A stretch of 64,000 bases of DNA from Curtobacterium sp. S6 (GTDB lineage: Bacteria; Actinomycetota; Actinomycetes; Actinomycetales; Micrococcaceae): the NCBI RefSeq assembly GCF_000710345.2, contig NZ_JHEL01000015.1:1116001-1180000 (forward strand). Direction: 5' to 3'. A program made the translations under genes and the position numbers. Within the stretch, counting starts at the first letter, position 1, and each line of letters begins with the position of its first letter. Below, one piece after another: positions 18,331-26,614 of this stretch. The notes beneath the pieces were generated by a model. The model searched no databases and was not told the origin of the DNA. It saw only the letters and a program-made list of their open reading frames with translations.

Positions 18331-19278
18331 TCAGGCGCCCTTGTCTCGGGTCTTCACCGCGTCCCGGGGCGGATCGAAGGCGAGCATCAGCTGCCCGTCC
18401 TTCTCGACGAGTTCCGGCTTCTTCACATGCACCCGACGCTTCTTCGTGAGGAACGCGATGGTCGTGGGGCACGCGGCGATGGCTTTGAGAAGGAACAGCG
18501 TGCCCGGGGTGACGAGTTCGGGAATCGTCTTTCCCACGGTGTCCTCCAGGCCGATCTCGTCGCCGAGTTCCGTCGAGCTGGGATTCGCGACCAGGTCTTC
18601 CGGCGAGACCCACCGCCCCCAGACGCCCTTAGACGTCAGGAGCTTGGGCCGTTGCCCGACCGGAACCACCGACGCGAAGAAATGCGTGTCGTATCGGCGG
18701 TGTGAAAAATCGGGGGTCTGCCAGCGACCGATCGGCTTCAACAGATCGGTGCGCACCTTGAGACCGGCCCGCTTGAGATAGTCGATGAAACCGAGTTCGT
18801 GGCCCGCGATGGCTTCGCGTGACGCCATCGTCTCGCTGGCCTCGGTGTATTCGACGGTGTCCTGCTCGGTCGGCCCCGCCAGAAGCACCCCGACCTCTTC
18901 GAAGCTCTCCCGGATGGCCGCCACGACGGCGCTTCTCGCCGCGACGACGTCGTCGTGGCCCAGCTTGGTGGCCCACTGCGTGGGGGTGGGACCGTACCAG
19001 CCCACCGGTTCGTGGTCATCAGGCTCCACCACGCCGCCGGGAAAACTCACCCTCCCCAGGGGCGACCCCGAGGTGGTGCGATAGGTCAGGAAGGTCTCGA
19101 GCCCGCCGTGGCCTTCTCTGATGTAAATGACCGAGGCTGCCGTCTTCATCTGGCAACAGGCCGACGGGTCATCCTCCTCCAACCACGCGCGCGCCGCCGT
19201 CGCCTGCCGTGCAGACAGCGGAAAGTAATGCGGGCTCGGCGGCGCGGCGCAGGCGGCCTGACCGGACTTGGCGGTCAC
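18331..19278 (-). CDS. NUDIX hydrolase
   Basis: A 315-residue NUDIX protein. The box is interrupted: 'GRVSFPGGVVEPDDHE' then, after an insert, 'AVVAAIRESFEEVGVLL' (RESFEE core). The long insert between the two halves ('WYGPTPTQWATKLGHDD') is typical of the actinobacterial NUDIX proteins related to acyl-CoA or ADP-sugar hydrolases; the substrate is unknown. GTG 19278 is chosen. An upstream TTG at 19317 overlapping ridA, or ATG 19149 at the NUDIX domain, are alternatives. It lies downstream of ridA in a three-gene minus-strand cluster. Confidence 0.8.
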   Translation of the reverse strand: MTAKSGQAACAAPPSPHYFPLSARQATAARAWLEEDDPSACCQMKTAASVIYIREGHGGLETFLTYRTTSGSPLGRVSFPGGVVEPDDHEPVGWYGPTPTQWATKLGHDDVVAARSAVVAAIRESFEEVGVLLAGPTEQDTVEYTEASETMASREAIAGHELGFIDYLKRAGLKVRTDLLKPIGRWQTPDFSHRRYDTHFFASVVPVGQRPKLLTSKGVWGRWVSPEDLVANPSSTELGDEIGLEDTVGKTIPELVTPGTLFLLKAIAACPTTIAFLTKKRRVHVKKPELVEKDGQLMLAFDPPRDAVKTRDKGA

Positions 19279-19303
19279 CCGGTGCCCCGGGTAGGCCAGA
19301 GGT

Positions 19304-19786
19304 TTAGGAAAATTCAACGATGAGTTCCACTTCAACAGGGACGTCGAGGGGAAGGACGGCCACTCCGACGGCCGACCGGGCGTGAATCCCGGCTTCCCCG
19401 AAGGCCTTACCATACAGCTCCGACGCACCGTTGAGAACCTGAGCCTGACCAGTGAAATTGGGGTCAGAGCTCACAAACCCCGTGACCTTCACCACGCGCT
19501 TGACGCGGTCGAGATCGCCGATCACGGACTTGACCGCGGCCAGGGTATTCAAGGCGCAGATCCTGGCCTGGTCCGTCGCGTCCGCGACGCTCACCAAACC
19601 TTCGCCCGGGTTTTCCGACACCTTGCCCTTAACAGCGAATTCCCCGTTCTGAACGGGGATCTGCCCCGAGGTGTACACGTAATTCCCCGAGATGACCGCG
19701 GGAACGTACGAGGCCACGGGCGTCGCAACCTCGGGGACCGTCAGCCCCATGTCCTGCAGTCGAGATTCCACCTGAGACAACGACAT
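19304..19786 (-). CDS. RidA-family (YjgF/YER057c) protein
   Basis: A 160-residue member of the RidA/Rid superfamily. 'SGNYVYTSGQIPVQNGE', 'ARICALNTLAAVKSVIGDLDRVKRVVKVTGFV' (split) and 'ARSAVGVAVLPLDVPVEVE' match the trimeric fold. The conserved Arg of RidA proper (…RxxVxVxxLP) is in 'HARSAVGVAVLP'. RidA enzymes hydrolyse reactive enamine/imine intermediates from PLP enzymes; this subgroup (N-terminal 'LGLTVPEVATPVASYVPAV'-like) is less well characterised. It sits 3 nt after the DUF4177-like gene. Confidence 0.86.
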   Translation of the reverse strand: MSLSQVESRLQDMGLTVPEVATPVASYVPAVISGNYVYTSGQIPVQNGEFAVKGKVSENPGEGLVSVADATDQARICALNTLAAVKSVIGDLDRVKRVVKVTGFVSSDPNFTGQAQVLNGASELYGKAFGEAGIHARSAVGVAVLPLDVPVEVELIVEFS

Positions 19787-19789
19787 GAT

Positions 19790-19990
19790 CTAGCTCTCCT
19801 TCGGGCGTTTGAAGTACGCGATGGGGTTGGTCTGCGTGGGTGCAACCATGTTTCCTGAGGGGGCGTCCCCCGCCGGGGCGGAACCGGGCAGAACAGTCAC
19901 GAGCTCCCACCCGTCCTGCCCCCAGTTGTCGAGGATCTGCTTGGTCGCGTGGATCATCAGCGGCACTGTGGCGTATTCCCATTGAGTCAT
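19790..19990 (-). CDS. Small DUF4177-like protein
   Basis: A 66-residue protein: 'MTQWEYATVPLMIHATKQIL' then 'DNWGQDGWELVTVLPGS'. The WEY...LN-.G.DGWELV pattern is that of DUF4177-like proteins found next to ridA in actinobacteria. Function unknown. ATG 19990 starts the cluster, divergent from ponA. Confidence 0.78.
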   Translation of the reverse strand: MTQWEYATVPLMIHATKQILDNWGQDGWELVTVLPGSAPAGDAPSGNMVAPTQTNPIAYFKRPKES

Positions 19991-20185
19991 GCCCCCAGCC
20001 TATCCAGGACAACAAGCCCGGCGCTATTCGCGGCCGCCCCGCGGGCCCGGCATCCCGGGCCACGATGGACGAAATCCGCACGATGCTTACAGGGGCTTTT
20101 CAGCCGATCTCCGGACACGCTGTGATTTGTCCACAGAGGTCCCGTTCGCCACACGTTTTCGCCGATCGACTTGTATGCTGTTGGA

Positions 20186-22339
20186 ATGGCTTCACCCAAG
20201 AAATCCGCTCGACGGCGCGAACGGCGCACGCCGAGCGACTTCATCCAGTTCATTGCTCTGAGTATCGTCGCGGGCTTCGTGACGGCTGGTTTGCTGATCC
20301 CTCCGGCCGCCACGGCCGGTCTGACCGCCAGCGCCTCGATCAATTGGTTCAAGGGGCTCCCCAGCGACCTCTCCGACGGCCCCCTCTCCGGGCCGTCGAC
20401 GTTTCTGACCAGTGACGGTAAGACCCTCGCGACCTTCTACTCGGAGAACCGCGAAGAGGTTTCCCTGGACCAGATTTCGCCCAATATGGTCAACGCGCAG
20501 CTGGCCATCGAGGATGACAGCTTTTACGAGCACGGCGGCGTCGATGCGTTTGGCATCGGGCGAGCCGTGTTGAACAACATCGTGCACCCCGGAACCCGCC
20601 AGGGCGCATCGACGATCACCCAGCAGTACGTCAACAACCTGCTGATCGATCAGGCGACCCAGAAGGGTTCGGACGCCACGTCCACCATGGGCGCCAATAA
20701 GGGCATGCTGGACAAGATCAAAGAGATGAAGCTTGCCATCTCGATGGAACAGAATAAGTCGAAGGACGAGATCCTCAACGGCTACCTGAACATCGTGAAC
20801 TACGGCGGAAGCAACTACGGCGTCCAAGCCGCGTCCCAGTATTACTGGGGCAAGGACGCCAAGGACCTCAACATCCAGCAATCCGCTCTTCTCGCCGGCA
20901 TGGTCCAGTCGCCGACCTATTTCGATCCCGAAGCCAATCCCAAGGCGGCGACCGACCGACGAAACACCGTGCTCCACTCGATGCTGATCCACAACAAGAT
21001 CACCGAGGATCAGTACGAGCAGGCGAAGGCCGCTCCCCTCGATCTGGACATCCACCGCACGAATTCCGGATGTTCGGCCGCGGTCGACGCGCCGTACTTC
21101 TGCGACTACGTGCGTAACGAGTTCACGCAGGACGAGCGCTACGGCGCGAACTACAAGGAGCGTCTGGCCAGGCTGACCCGCGGTGGGCTGACGATCAAGA
21201 CCACGCTCAAGAGCAAGGACCAGCAGACCGCTCAGGACCAGGTCAATCAGACCCAGCCGACGGATGACAACCCCGACGCGGTCAGCACGTCGTTGGTGTC
21301 GGTCCAGCCCGGCACGGGCAACATCCTGTCGATGGCCCAGAACTCGAATTACAACAACGGCAAGGGCGTCGGCAACACCGTCTATAACTACAACGTCGAC
21401 ACACCCATGGGCGGAACGCCCGGATTCCAGCCCGGCTCGACCTTCAAGGCCTTCTCCCTGACCCAGTGGATCAAGGAAGGCAACGGCGTGGACGCCACGA
21501 TCGACGCAACGCCGCTGAGCTATCCGGCGGGCACCAAGTGGCGGGCCAGCTGTAAGCCAGGCGGATCCGTGGAGAACCCGGGAGCCAATGGCGCCTGGTC
21601 CTTCCAGAACGCCGAAAAGGGCTATAACCACCCCATGACGGTCAACGAGGGAATCTACAACTCCATCAACTCGGCTCTGTACGCGATGGATAACTACCTC
21701 GATCTCTGTGGGGTCGGGCAGACCGCCGCCGACCTCGGCGTCGTCAAGGGCGATCAGTCCCGCGGCCGCATCAACACCGAGGATTCCCTCGCGTCGCTGA
21801 TCGGTACCGAAAACGTTGCCCCCATGGCGATGGCCAATGCGTTCGCGACCTACGCCGCCGAGGGCAAATACTGCGCACCGCGTTCGATCCAAGAGATCAC
21901 GGACCGTAGCGGCAAAAAGCTGGACGTCGCTCCGAGCGACTGCCACCAGGCCGTCGACCCGGACGTCGCTCGCGGCGTGAACTACGTGCTGAAGAACGTC
22001 CTCACCAAGGGTTCCGCGTATAACCGAGGCATCGGCTTGGAGAACGCCTCGGCCGCCAAGACCGGTACCACGGATAATTCCACCCAGACGTGGACGGTCG
22101 GTTACACCCGCGGCGTCTCGACGGCCTCGTGGGTGGGCAACGTCGACCTCGGCTCGCGTTCCTTGAACGGTCTGCGCATCAACGGCCAGACCAAGGACTA
22201 CGTGGACGGCTCGACCTACGCCGGCCAGCAGTGGCAGAACTACATGAAGGCCGTGTCTCGGGATTACAACACGGATGCGTTCACGAACCCCTCGGACAAG
22301 GTCATCAACGACAACATCAAGTCCGAAAAGGCCAAGTAG
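20186..22339 (+). CDS. ponA: Bifunctional penicillin-binding protein (transglycosylase/transpeptidase)
   Basis: A class A PBP of 717 residues that polymerises and cross-links peptidoglycan outside the membrane. A basic cytoplasmic tail (residues 1-22), one membrane helix (~25-50), a GT51 transglycosylase domain with 'EDDSFYEHGG' (~108, catalytic Glu) and 'RQGASTITQQYVNNLL', then a transpeptidase domain with SxxK in PGSTFKAF (~417), SxN in 'YNSINSA' and KTGT (~627). ATG 20186 is taken. A TATGCT -10 sits only 6 nt before it, so the transcript may be nearly leaderless. The metallophosphoesterase follows after 6 nt, as in many actinobacteria. Confidence 0.93.
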   Translation: MASPKKSARRRERRTPSDFIQFIALSIVAGFVTAGLLIPPAATAGLTASASINWFKGLPSDLSDGPLSGPSTFLTSDGKTLATFYSENREEVSLDQISPNMVNAQLAIEDDSFYEHGGVDAFGIGRAVLNNIVHPGTRQGASTITQQYVNNLLIDQATQKGSDATSTMGANKGMLDKIKEMKLAISMEQNKSKDEILNGYLNIVNYGGSNYGVQAASQYYWGKDAKDLNIQQSALLAGMVQSPTYFDPEANPKAATDRRNTVLHSMLIHNKITEDQYEQAKAAPLDLDIHRTNSGCSAAVDAPYFCDYVRNEFTQDERYGANYKERLARLTRGGLTIKTTLKSKDQQTAQDQVNQTQPTDDNPDAVSTSLVSVQPGTGNILSMAQNSNYNNGKGVGNTVYNYNVDTPMGGTPGFQPGSTFKAFSLTQWIKEGNGVDATIDATPLSYPAGTKWRASCKPGGSVENPGANGAWSFQNAEKGYNHPMTVNEGIYNSINSALYAMDNYLDLCGVGQTAADLGVVKGDQSRGRINTEDSLASLIGTENVAPMAMANAFATYAAEGKYCAPRSIQEITDRSGKKLDVAPSDCHQAVDPDVARGVNYVLKNVLTKGSAYNRGIGLENASAAKTGTTDNSTQTWTVGYTRGVSTASWVGNVDLGSRSLNGLRINGQTKDYVDGSTYAGQQWQNYMKAVSRDYNTDAFTNPSDKVINDNIKSEKAK

Positions 22340-22345
22340 TTCCCG

Positions 22346-23308
22346 ATGAGCGATAGCCATCGCCCGGCGGCCCCCGCCGCGACCGTATCCGTCCCCGCCA
22401 TGATCGGTGGGGCCGGGTTGCTGGCCGCGGCGGGGGCCGCTTCCGTCGTCGCCTACGGGCATTTCGTCGAGCTGAACCGATTCCACGTGCGCGAGGAGAC
22501 GCTCGCCGTCCTTCCTCCCGGATCTCCCGAGCTGCGAATTCTTCACATCTCGGATATGCACATGATCCCGGGGCAGCGACGCAAGACCCGGTTCATGCAC
22601 GGCCTCGCCGATCTCCAGCCGGACCTGGTCATCAATACCGGAGACAACCTCAGCCATCTCGAGGGGCTTGCCCCGCTTCTGAACGCGTTGGGGCCCCTGA
22701 TGGACTTCCCCGGCGTCTACGTCCCGGGATCCAATTGCTATTTCGCGCCCAAACTCAAGAATCCGGCGCGCTACCTGTGGCGCCACACCGGCAACGAGTC
22801 CAGGGGCGCGGACTTTGACGCCCTGCCCTTCGAAGCCATGCACGCGGCGTTCGAGGCCCGCGGTTGGCGAGGACTCATCAACCGAACGGACTCCCTGACC
22901 ATCGGAGGCGTGCGGTTGGACTTCTCGGGCGTGGACGACCCCCACCTGGGCTACGATCGTCACCCGGGTTTCGCGCCCCTCCCCCACGGCGTCGACCCCG
23001 AGGTTCCCGCCGTCCGGATCGGGGTCATGCATGCGCCCTATGTTCGGACCATCCGCCGCTTCGTCGCCGACGGTGCCCAGGTGATGTTCGCGGGCCACAC
23101 CCACGGTGGGCAGATCTGCCTTCCCGGCGGTCGCGCGCTGGTGTCCAATTGCGATCTGGACCCGTCGCGGGCCAAGGGCGTCAGCTATGAGGACAGCGTC
23201 CCCCTCGAGGTCTCGGCAGGGCTGGGAACCTCCCGTTTCGCCCCCGTGCGGCTCTTCTGCCCGCCGGAGGCCGTGCTCGTCAGGCTCACGGTGCGGGACG
23301 CGCTCTAA
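22346..23308 (+). CDS. Membrane-anchored metallophosphoesterase
   Basis: A 320-residue calcineurin-like phosphoesterase with one N-terminal membrane segment (residues ~17-37). Metal motifs: 'LHISDMHM' (D-x-H), 'INTGDNL' (GD), 'MHAPY' (His) and 'AGHTHGGQI' (GHTH). The third motif, expected as GN[HS]D-like, reads PGSNCYFAP; related actinobacterial proteins as I recall have GSND here, so an Asp appears to be Cys. It is co-transcribed with ponA (6-nt gap) and probably acts at the membrane or wall on an unknown phosphoester. Confidence 0.85.
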   Translation: MSDSHRPAAPAATVSVPAMIGGAGLLAAAGAASVVAYGHFVELNRFHVREETLAVLPPGSPELRILHISDMHMIPGQRRKTRFMHGLADLQPDLVINTGDNLSHLEGLAPLLNALGPLMDFPGVYVPGSNCYFAPKLKNPARYLWRHTGNESRGADFDALPFEAMHAAFEARGWRGLINRTDSLTIGGVRLDFSGVDDPHLGYDRHPGFAPLPHGVDPEVPAVRIGVMHAPYVRTIRRFVADGAQVMFAGHTHGGQICLPGGRALVSNCDLDPSRAKGVSYEDSVPLEVSAGLGTSRFAPVRLFCPPEAVLVRLTVRDAL

Positions 23309-23366
23309 TTTTTCGCGATCCCGTGCCGGGATGAGCGGTGGCGATCCCGTCGTGGTGATGCCGTTT

Positions 23367-23385
23367 TTAGGTAGGGCAAACCTCC
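23367..23385. promoter_or_regulatory. Candidate DtxR/IdeR iron box
   Basis: TTAGGTAGGGCAAACCTCC matches 13 of 19 positions of the DtxR consensus TTAGGTTAGCCTAACCTAA, including both outer AGGT/ACCT arms in register. It lies 37 nt before the start of an Fe-S flavoprotein gene, a plausible iron-regulated target. The inner arms do not match, so this is tentative. Confidence 0.3.
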
Positions 23386-23421
23386 CTAGAACCGGGGCAA
23401 GGGGTTACCTAGGATGACGAT

Positions 23422-26346
23422 ATGAGCCACACCGCAACGTCCACCGCGCAGAGCCGTTCCCCCCTCGCCGATTCCTCCGTTCCCGAGTCTCCCGAATTCA
23501 CCGCGCTGGAGCGGATCCTCGGGGAGGACAACATCGCCACGAGTCATCGCGAGATTGACCGACTGGCCATGGCCCACGATGCCTCCCATTACCTCCTGGT
23601 TCCTCAGGGAATCGTTCATCCCACCACGCCCGAAGACGTCGCCGCGGTCATGTCGTCGGCAAGCAAGGCCGGCCTGCCGGTCACCTTCCGGTCCGGCGGC
23701 ACGAGCCTCTCCGGCCAGTCCGTCGCGGGCGGCGTCATGGTGGACACGCGCCGCGCCTTCCGGAGCATCGAGGTCCTCGACGGCGGTGCGCGCGTGCGGG
23801 TGCAGCCCGGGGCCACGGTCGCCTCCGTCAACGCCGCCCTGCGCGGGCACGGCCGCAAGCTCGGCCCCGATCCGGCGTCGTCCTCGGCCTGCACGATCGG
23901 CGGGGTCGTGGCCAATAATTCCTCGGGGATGTCTTGTGGCACCGAATTCAATACGTACCGGACGCTGGAATCGATGGTTTTCGTCCTGCCCTCCGGAACC
24001 ATGATCGACACCTCCGAGCCCGATGCCGACCGGCGATTGCGCGAGCTCGAACCCGAGCTGCACGAGGGACTCCTCCGCCTGCGCCGGCGCGTGATGGACA
24101 ACCCGGCGTCGCAACGCATCATCAAGCACCAATTCTCGATGAAGAACACCATGGGCTACGGCGTCAACGCCCTCGTGGACTTCGACAGCCCCGTCGAGAT
24201 CCTCGAACACCTGCTGATCGGTTCCGAGGGCACCCTGGGGTTCGTGGCCTCCGCGACCTTCCGGACCCTGGAGATACGCTCGGCCGCGTCCACCGGCCTG
24301 ATGGTTTTCCCGGATCTCCTGTCGGCGACCTCGACGGTTCCCGCTTTGGTCGACGCGGGCATGGCGACGGTGGAGCTGCTGGACGCCACCTCGATCGCGG
24401 TCGCCCAGCGAAGCGGACGGGTCGCCGATGCCCTCTCGAGCATCGATGTCGACCAGCAGGCGGCGCTGCTCGTCGAGTTCGAGGGCAATAGCGAGGACGA
24501 GATCGCCGAGAGGCAGGGGCAGGCCCGAAGCCTGCTCGACAACCTCCCGTTGGCAGCACCGTTTTCCATGACGAAGGACCGGGGCCAGCGGAACCTCCTC
24601 TGGGCCGCCCGCAATAATCTCTACGCGGCCGTCGCCGGAAACCGCCCGACCGGGACGAATGCCCTGCTGGAAGATGTCGTGGTGCCCGTGGATATTCTGG
24701 GAGAGACGTGCCGTTCCCTGGGGAAACTGTTCACCCAGCACGGCTACTCGGACTCCGTCATCTTCGGGCACGCGAAGGACGGCAATATCCACTTCATGCT
24801 CAACGAGCAATTCGCGGAGCCTTCCCAGGTGGATCGGTACCAGTCCTTCACGGACGACATGGTCTCGCTCATCCTGGGCAACGACGGCTCCCTCAAGGCC
24901 GAGCACGGGACCGGCCGGATCATGGCCCCCTACGTCCGCAGGCAATACGGCGACGAACTCTACGAGGTCATGCAAGAGATCAAGCGCCTCGTCGACCCGG
25001 CCACGGTGCTCAACCCCGGTGTTCTGCTCAACGACGACCCCGACTCGTACGTGCAGAACCTCAAGGTTGCCGAGACGGTCGAGGAAGAAGTGGATCGTTG
25101 CGTGGAATGCGGCTACTGCGAGCCGGTGTGCCCGTCCCGGGACCTGACCCTGACGCCGCGCGAACGCATCGTGATACGCCGGGAGATCAAGGCCGCGGAG
25201 ACTCGGGGCGATCACGAGCTGACCGAGAAGCTGCGACGGGATTGGGACTATGCCGGCGAGCAGACGTGTGCCGTGGACGGGATGTGCGCGACTCGCTGCC
25301 CAGTCGACATCAACACCGGTGACCTGATTCGTCGCCTCCGATCGGAGGACCAGAATCCGGCGGCCGCCACGGGCTGGAAGGTCGCAGCGCACGGATGGGG
25401 CGCGGCCAACACCGCCGCGGGCTACGGTCTACGAGCGGCCAAGAGGTTGCCGTGGCCCGTGCCCACCGCGGTCACCGATGCCGCTCGAGGCCTGGCCGGC
25501 GACGACGTCGTCCCCCGGTACAACCCGGACCTCCCCTCGGGCGGTCAACGCCGGGCCCCGCGTCGCGACCCCGAGGCGTCTTTCGTCTTCTTCCCGGCCT
25601 GCGTCAACGCCATGTTCGGGGCCGTGGATTCAGAGGGCAACGCGACGATGGACGGCGCGACGTCCTCGCTCATGACGGTGGCCCACCGTGCCGGGCTTCG
25701 CTGGGCCACGCCCGAAGGCATCGGATCGATGTGTTGCGGGACCCCGTGGAAGTCGAAGGGGTTCACCTCGGGTTACCAGGTCATGTCGGACCGGGTCCTC
25801 GATGCGCTCTGGGATGCGACCCGCGGCGGGGAATTGCCCGTCGTCTGCGACGCCTCCTCGTGCACCGAAGGTCTGGAGACCATGAAGGAGAAGGTGCGCG
25901 ACGCCGCAACCGTCGGGCCCGTCACGGCGGAGGACGGCCAGGTCCGGGACTTCTCGAAGATCCACTTCGTCGACGCGGTGGAATTCGTCGCGGACCGGGT
26001 GCTCCCGCGCCTGACCATCGCGAGAAAACTGGATACCCTCGTGCTCCACCCCACGTGTTCCCTGACCCACATGGGCCTCCAGCCCCAGCTCGAAGCCCTG
26101 GGTCGCGCCGTGGCCGAGGAGTGCGAGGTGCCGCTGAGCTGGGCGTGCTGTGGTTACGCGGGCGACCGAGGGATGCTCCACCCCGAGCTGACGGCTGCGG
26201 CCACCCGCGCCGAGGCGGAGGAGGTCAATCGCCGATCCTTCGATGCCTACGCCTCGACCAACCGCACCTGCGAACAAGGCATGACCGAGGCCACCGGCCG
26301 GCCGTATCAGAACATCGTGCAGCTCGTGGAGTGGGCGAGCCGCTGA
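23422..26346 (+). CDS. FAD-binding and [4Fe-4S] dehydrogenase (D-lactate/2-hydroxyacid type)
   Basis: A 974-residue fusion. The N-terminal half is a VAO/PCMH flavin domain ('FRSGGTSLSGQSVAGGVMVD' at ~92-111) and the GlcD-type C-terminal cap ('HAKDGNIHFML', 'AEHGTGRIMAP'). The second half has two ferredoxin-like clusters ('CVECGYCEPVCP' ~560, 'CAVDGMCATRCPVD' ~616) and two CCG domains ('MCCGTPWKSKG' ~770, 'CCGYAGDRGML' ~908). This is the architecture of quinone-linked D-lactate or D-2-hydroxyglutarate dehydrogenases (Dld-II/YdiJ-like). It is probably membrane-associated and feeds electrons to menaquinone. Substrate is inferred; a lactate regulon lies 5 kb away. The start ATG has no strong ribosome site. 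Confidence 0.86.
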   Translation: MSHTATSTAQSRSPLADSSVPESPEFTALERILGEDNIATSHREIDRLAMAHDASHYLLVPQGIVHPTTPEDVAAVMSSASKAGLPVTFRSGGTSLSGQSVAGGVMVDTRRAFRSIEVLDGGARVRVQPGATVASVNAALRGHGRKLGPDPASSSACTIGGVVANNSSGMSCGTEFNTYRTLESMVFVLPSGTMIDTSEPDADRRLRELEPELHEGLLRLRRRVMDNPASQRIIKHQFSMKNTMGYGVNALVDFDSPVEILEHLLIGSEGTLGFVASATFRTLEIRSAASTGLMVFPDLLSATSTVPALVDAGMATVELLDATSIAVAQRSGRVADALSSIDVDQQAALLVEFEGNSEDEIAERQGQARSLLDNLPLAAPFSMTKDRGQRNLLWAARNNLYAAVAGNRPTGTNALLEDVVVPVDILGETCRSLGKLFTQHGYSDSVIFGHAKDGNIHFMLNEQFAEPSQVDRYQSFTDDMVSLILGNDGSLKAEHGTGRIMAPYVRRQYGDELYEVMQEIKRLVDPATVLNPGVLLNDDPDSYVQNLKVAETVEEEVDRCVECGYCEPVCPSRDLTLTPRERIVIRREIKAAETRGDHELTEKLRRDWDYAGEQTCAVDGMCATRCPVDINTGDLIRRLRSEDQNPAAATGWKVAAHGWGAANTAAGYGLRAAKRLPWPVPTAVTDAARGLAGDDVVPRYNPDLPSGGQRRAPRRDPEASFVFFPACVNAMFGAVDSEGNATMDGATSSLMTVAHRAGLRWATPEGIGSMCCGTPWKSKGFTSGYQVMSDRVLDALWDATRGGELPVVCDASSCTEGLETMKEKVRDAATVGPVTAEDGQVRDFSKIHFVDAVEFVADRVLPRLTIARKLDTLVLHPTCSLTHMGLQPQLEALGRAVAEECEVPLSWACCGYAGDRGMLHPELTAAATRAEAEEVNRRSFDAYASTNRTCEQGMTEATGRPYQNIVQLVEWASR

Positions 26347-26385
26347 CGCATTGCTCCCGAATGGCCCAGACCACACGGTTCCGGT

Positions 26386-26414
26386 TTGCCGGCTTATGGC
26401 CGATCCGCTATTCT
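26386..26414 (+). promoter_or_regulatory. Promoter of tRNA-Pro
   Basis: -35 TTGCCG (26386-26391) and -10 TATTCT (26409-26414) separated by exactly 17 nt, with the tRNA beginning 50 nt after the -10. The fit to a vegetative sigma promoter is good (TTGcCg, TATtcT). Confidence 0.6.
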
Positions 26415-26464
26415 AGAGAAGTTGCGTGACGCGATAACGAATTTTCGTGCGGACACGTCAACAT

Positions 26465-26541
26465 CGGGATGTGGCGCAGCTTGGTAGCGCGCGTCGTTCG
26501 GGACGACGAGGTCGCAGGTTCAAATCCTGTCATCCCGACCA
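26465..26541 (+). tRNA. tRNA-Pro (anticodon CGG)
   Basis: A 77-nt cloverleaf. Acceptor stem CGGGATG (26465-26471) pairs with CATCCCG (26531-26537), with the C1-G72 pair typical of bacterial tRNA-Pro. D-arm GCGC...GCGC, anticodon stem CGTCG/CGACG with loop TTCGGGA (anticodon CGG, G37), T-arm with GGTTCAAATCC. The discriminator A and CCA (26539-26541) are encoded. Confidence 0.95.
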
Positions 26542-26544
26542 ATG

Positions 26545-26577
26545 AACCCCGGAGCATCATGGATGCTCCGGGGTTTT
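26545..26577. terminator. Terminator after tRNA-Pro
   Basis: A perfect 14-bp stem (26545-26558 with 26562-26575), 3-nt loop ATG, followed by TTTT at 26574-26577. It separates the tRNA from the convergent MFS gene. Confidence 0.85.
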
Positions 26578-26614
26578 GTCGTTCCCGGGTTCGGGCGCCC
26601 CGGCCACCGGAGCC

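Noticed and set aside
20192-23104. 970-residue open frame on the minus strand opposite ponA and the phosphoesterase
   Set aside because: It is a codon-periodicity shadow in high-G+C DNA: no ribosome site, no recognisable domain, and the plus strand carries two clear genes.
23318-23332. ATCCCG/CGGGAT hairpin after the phosphoesterase as a terminator
   Set aside because: Only 6 bp and the T-run precedes it instead of following.
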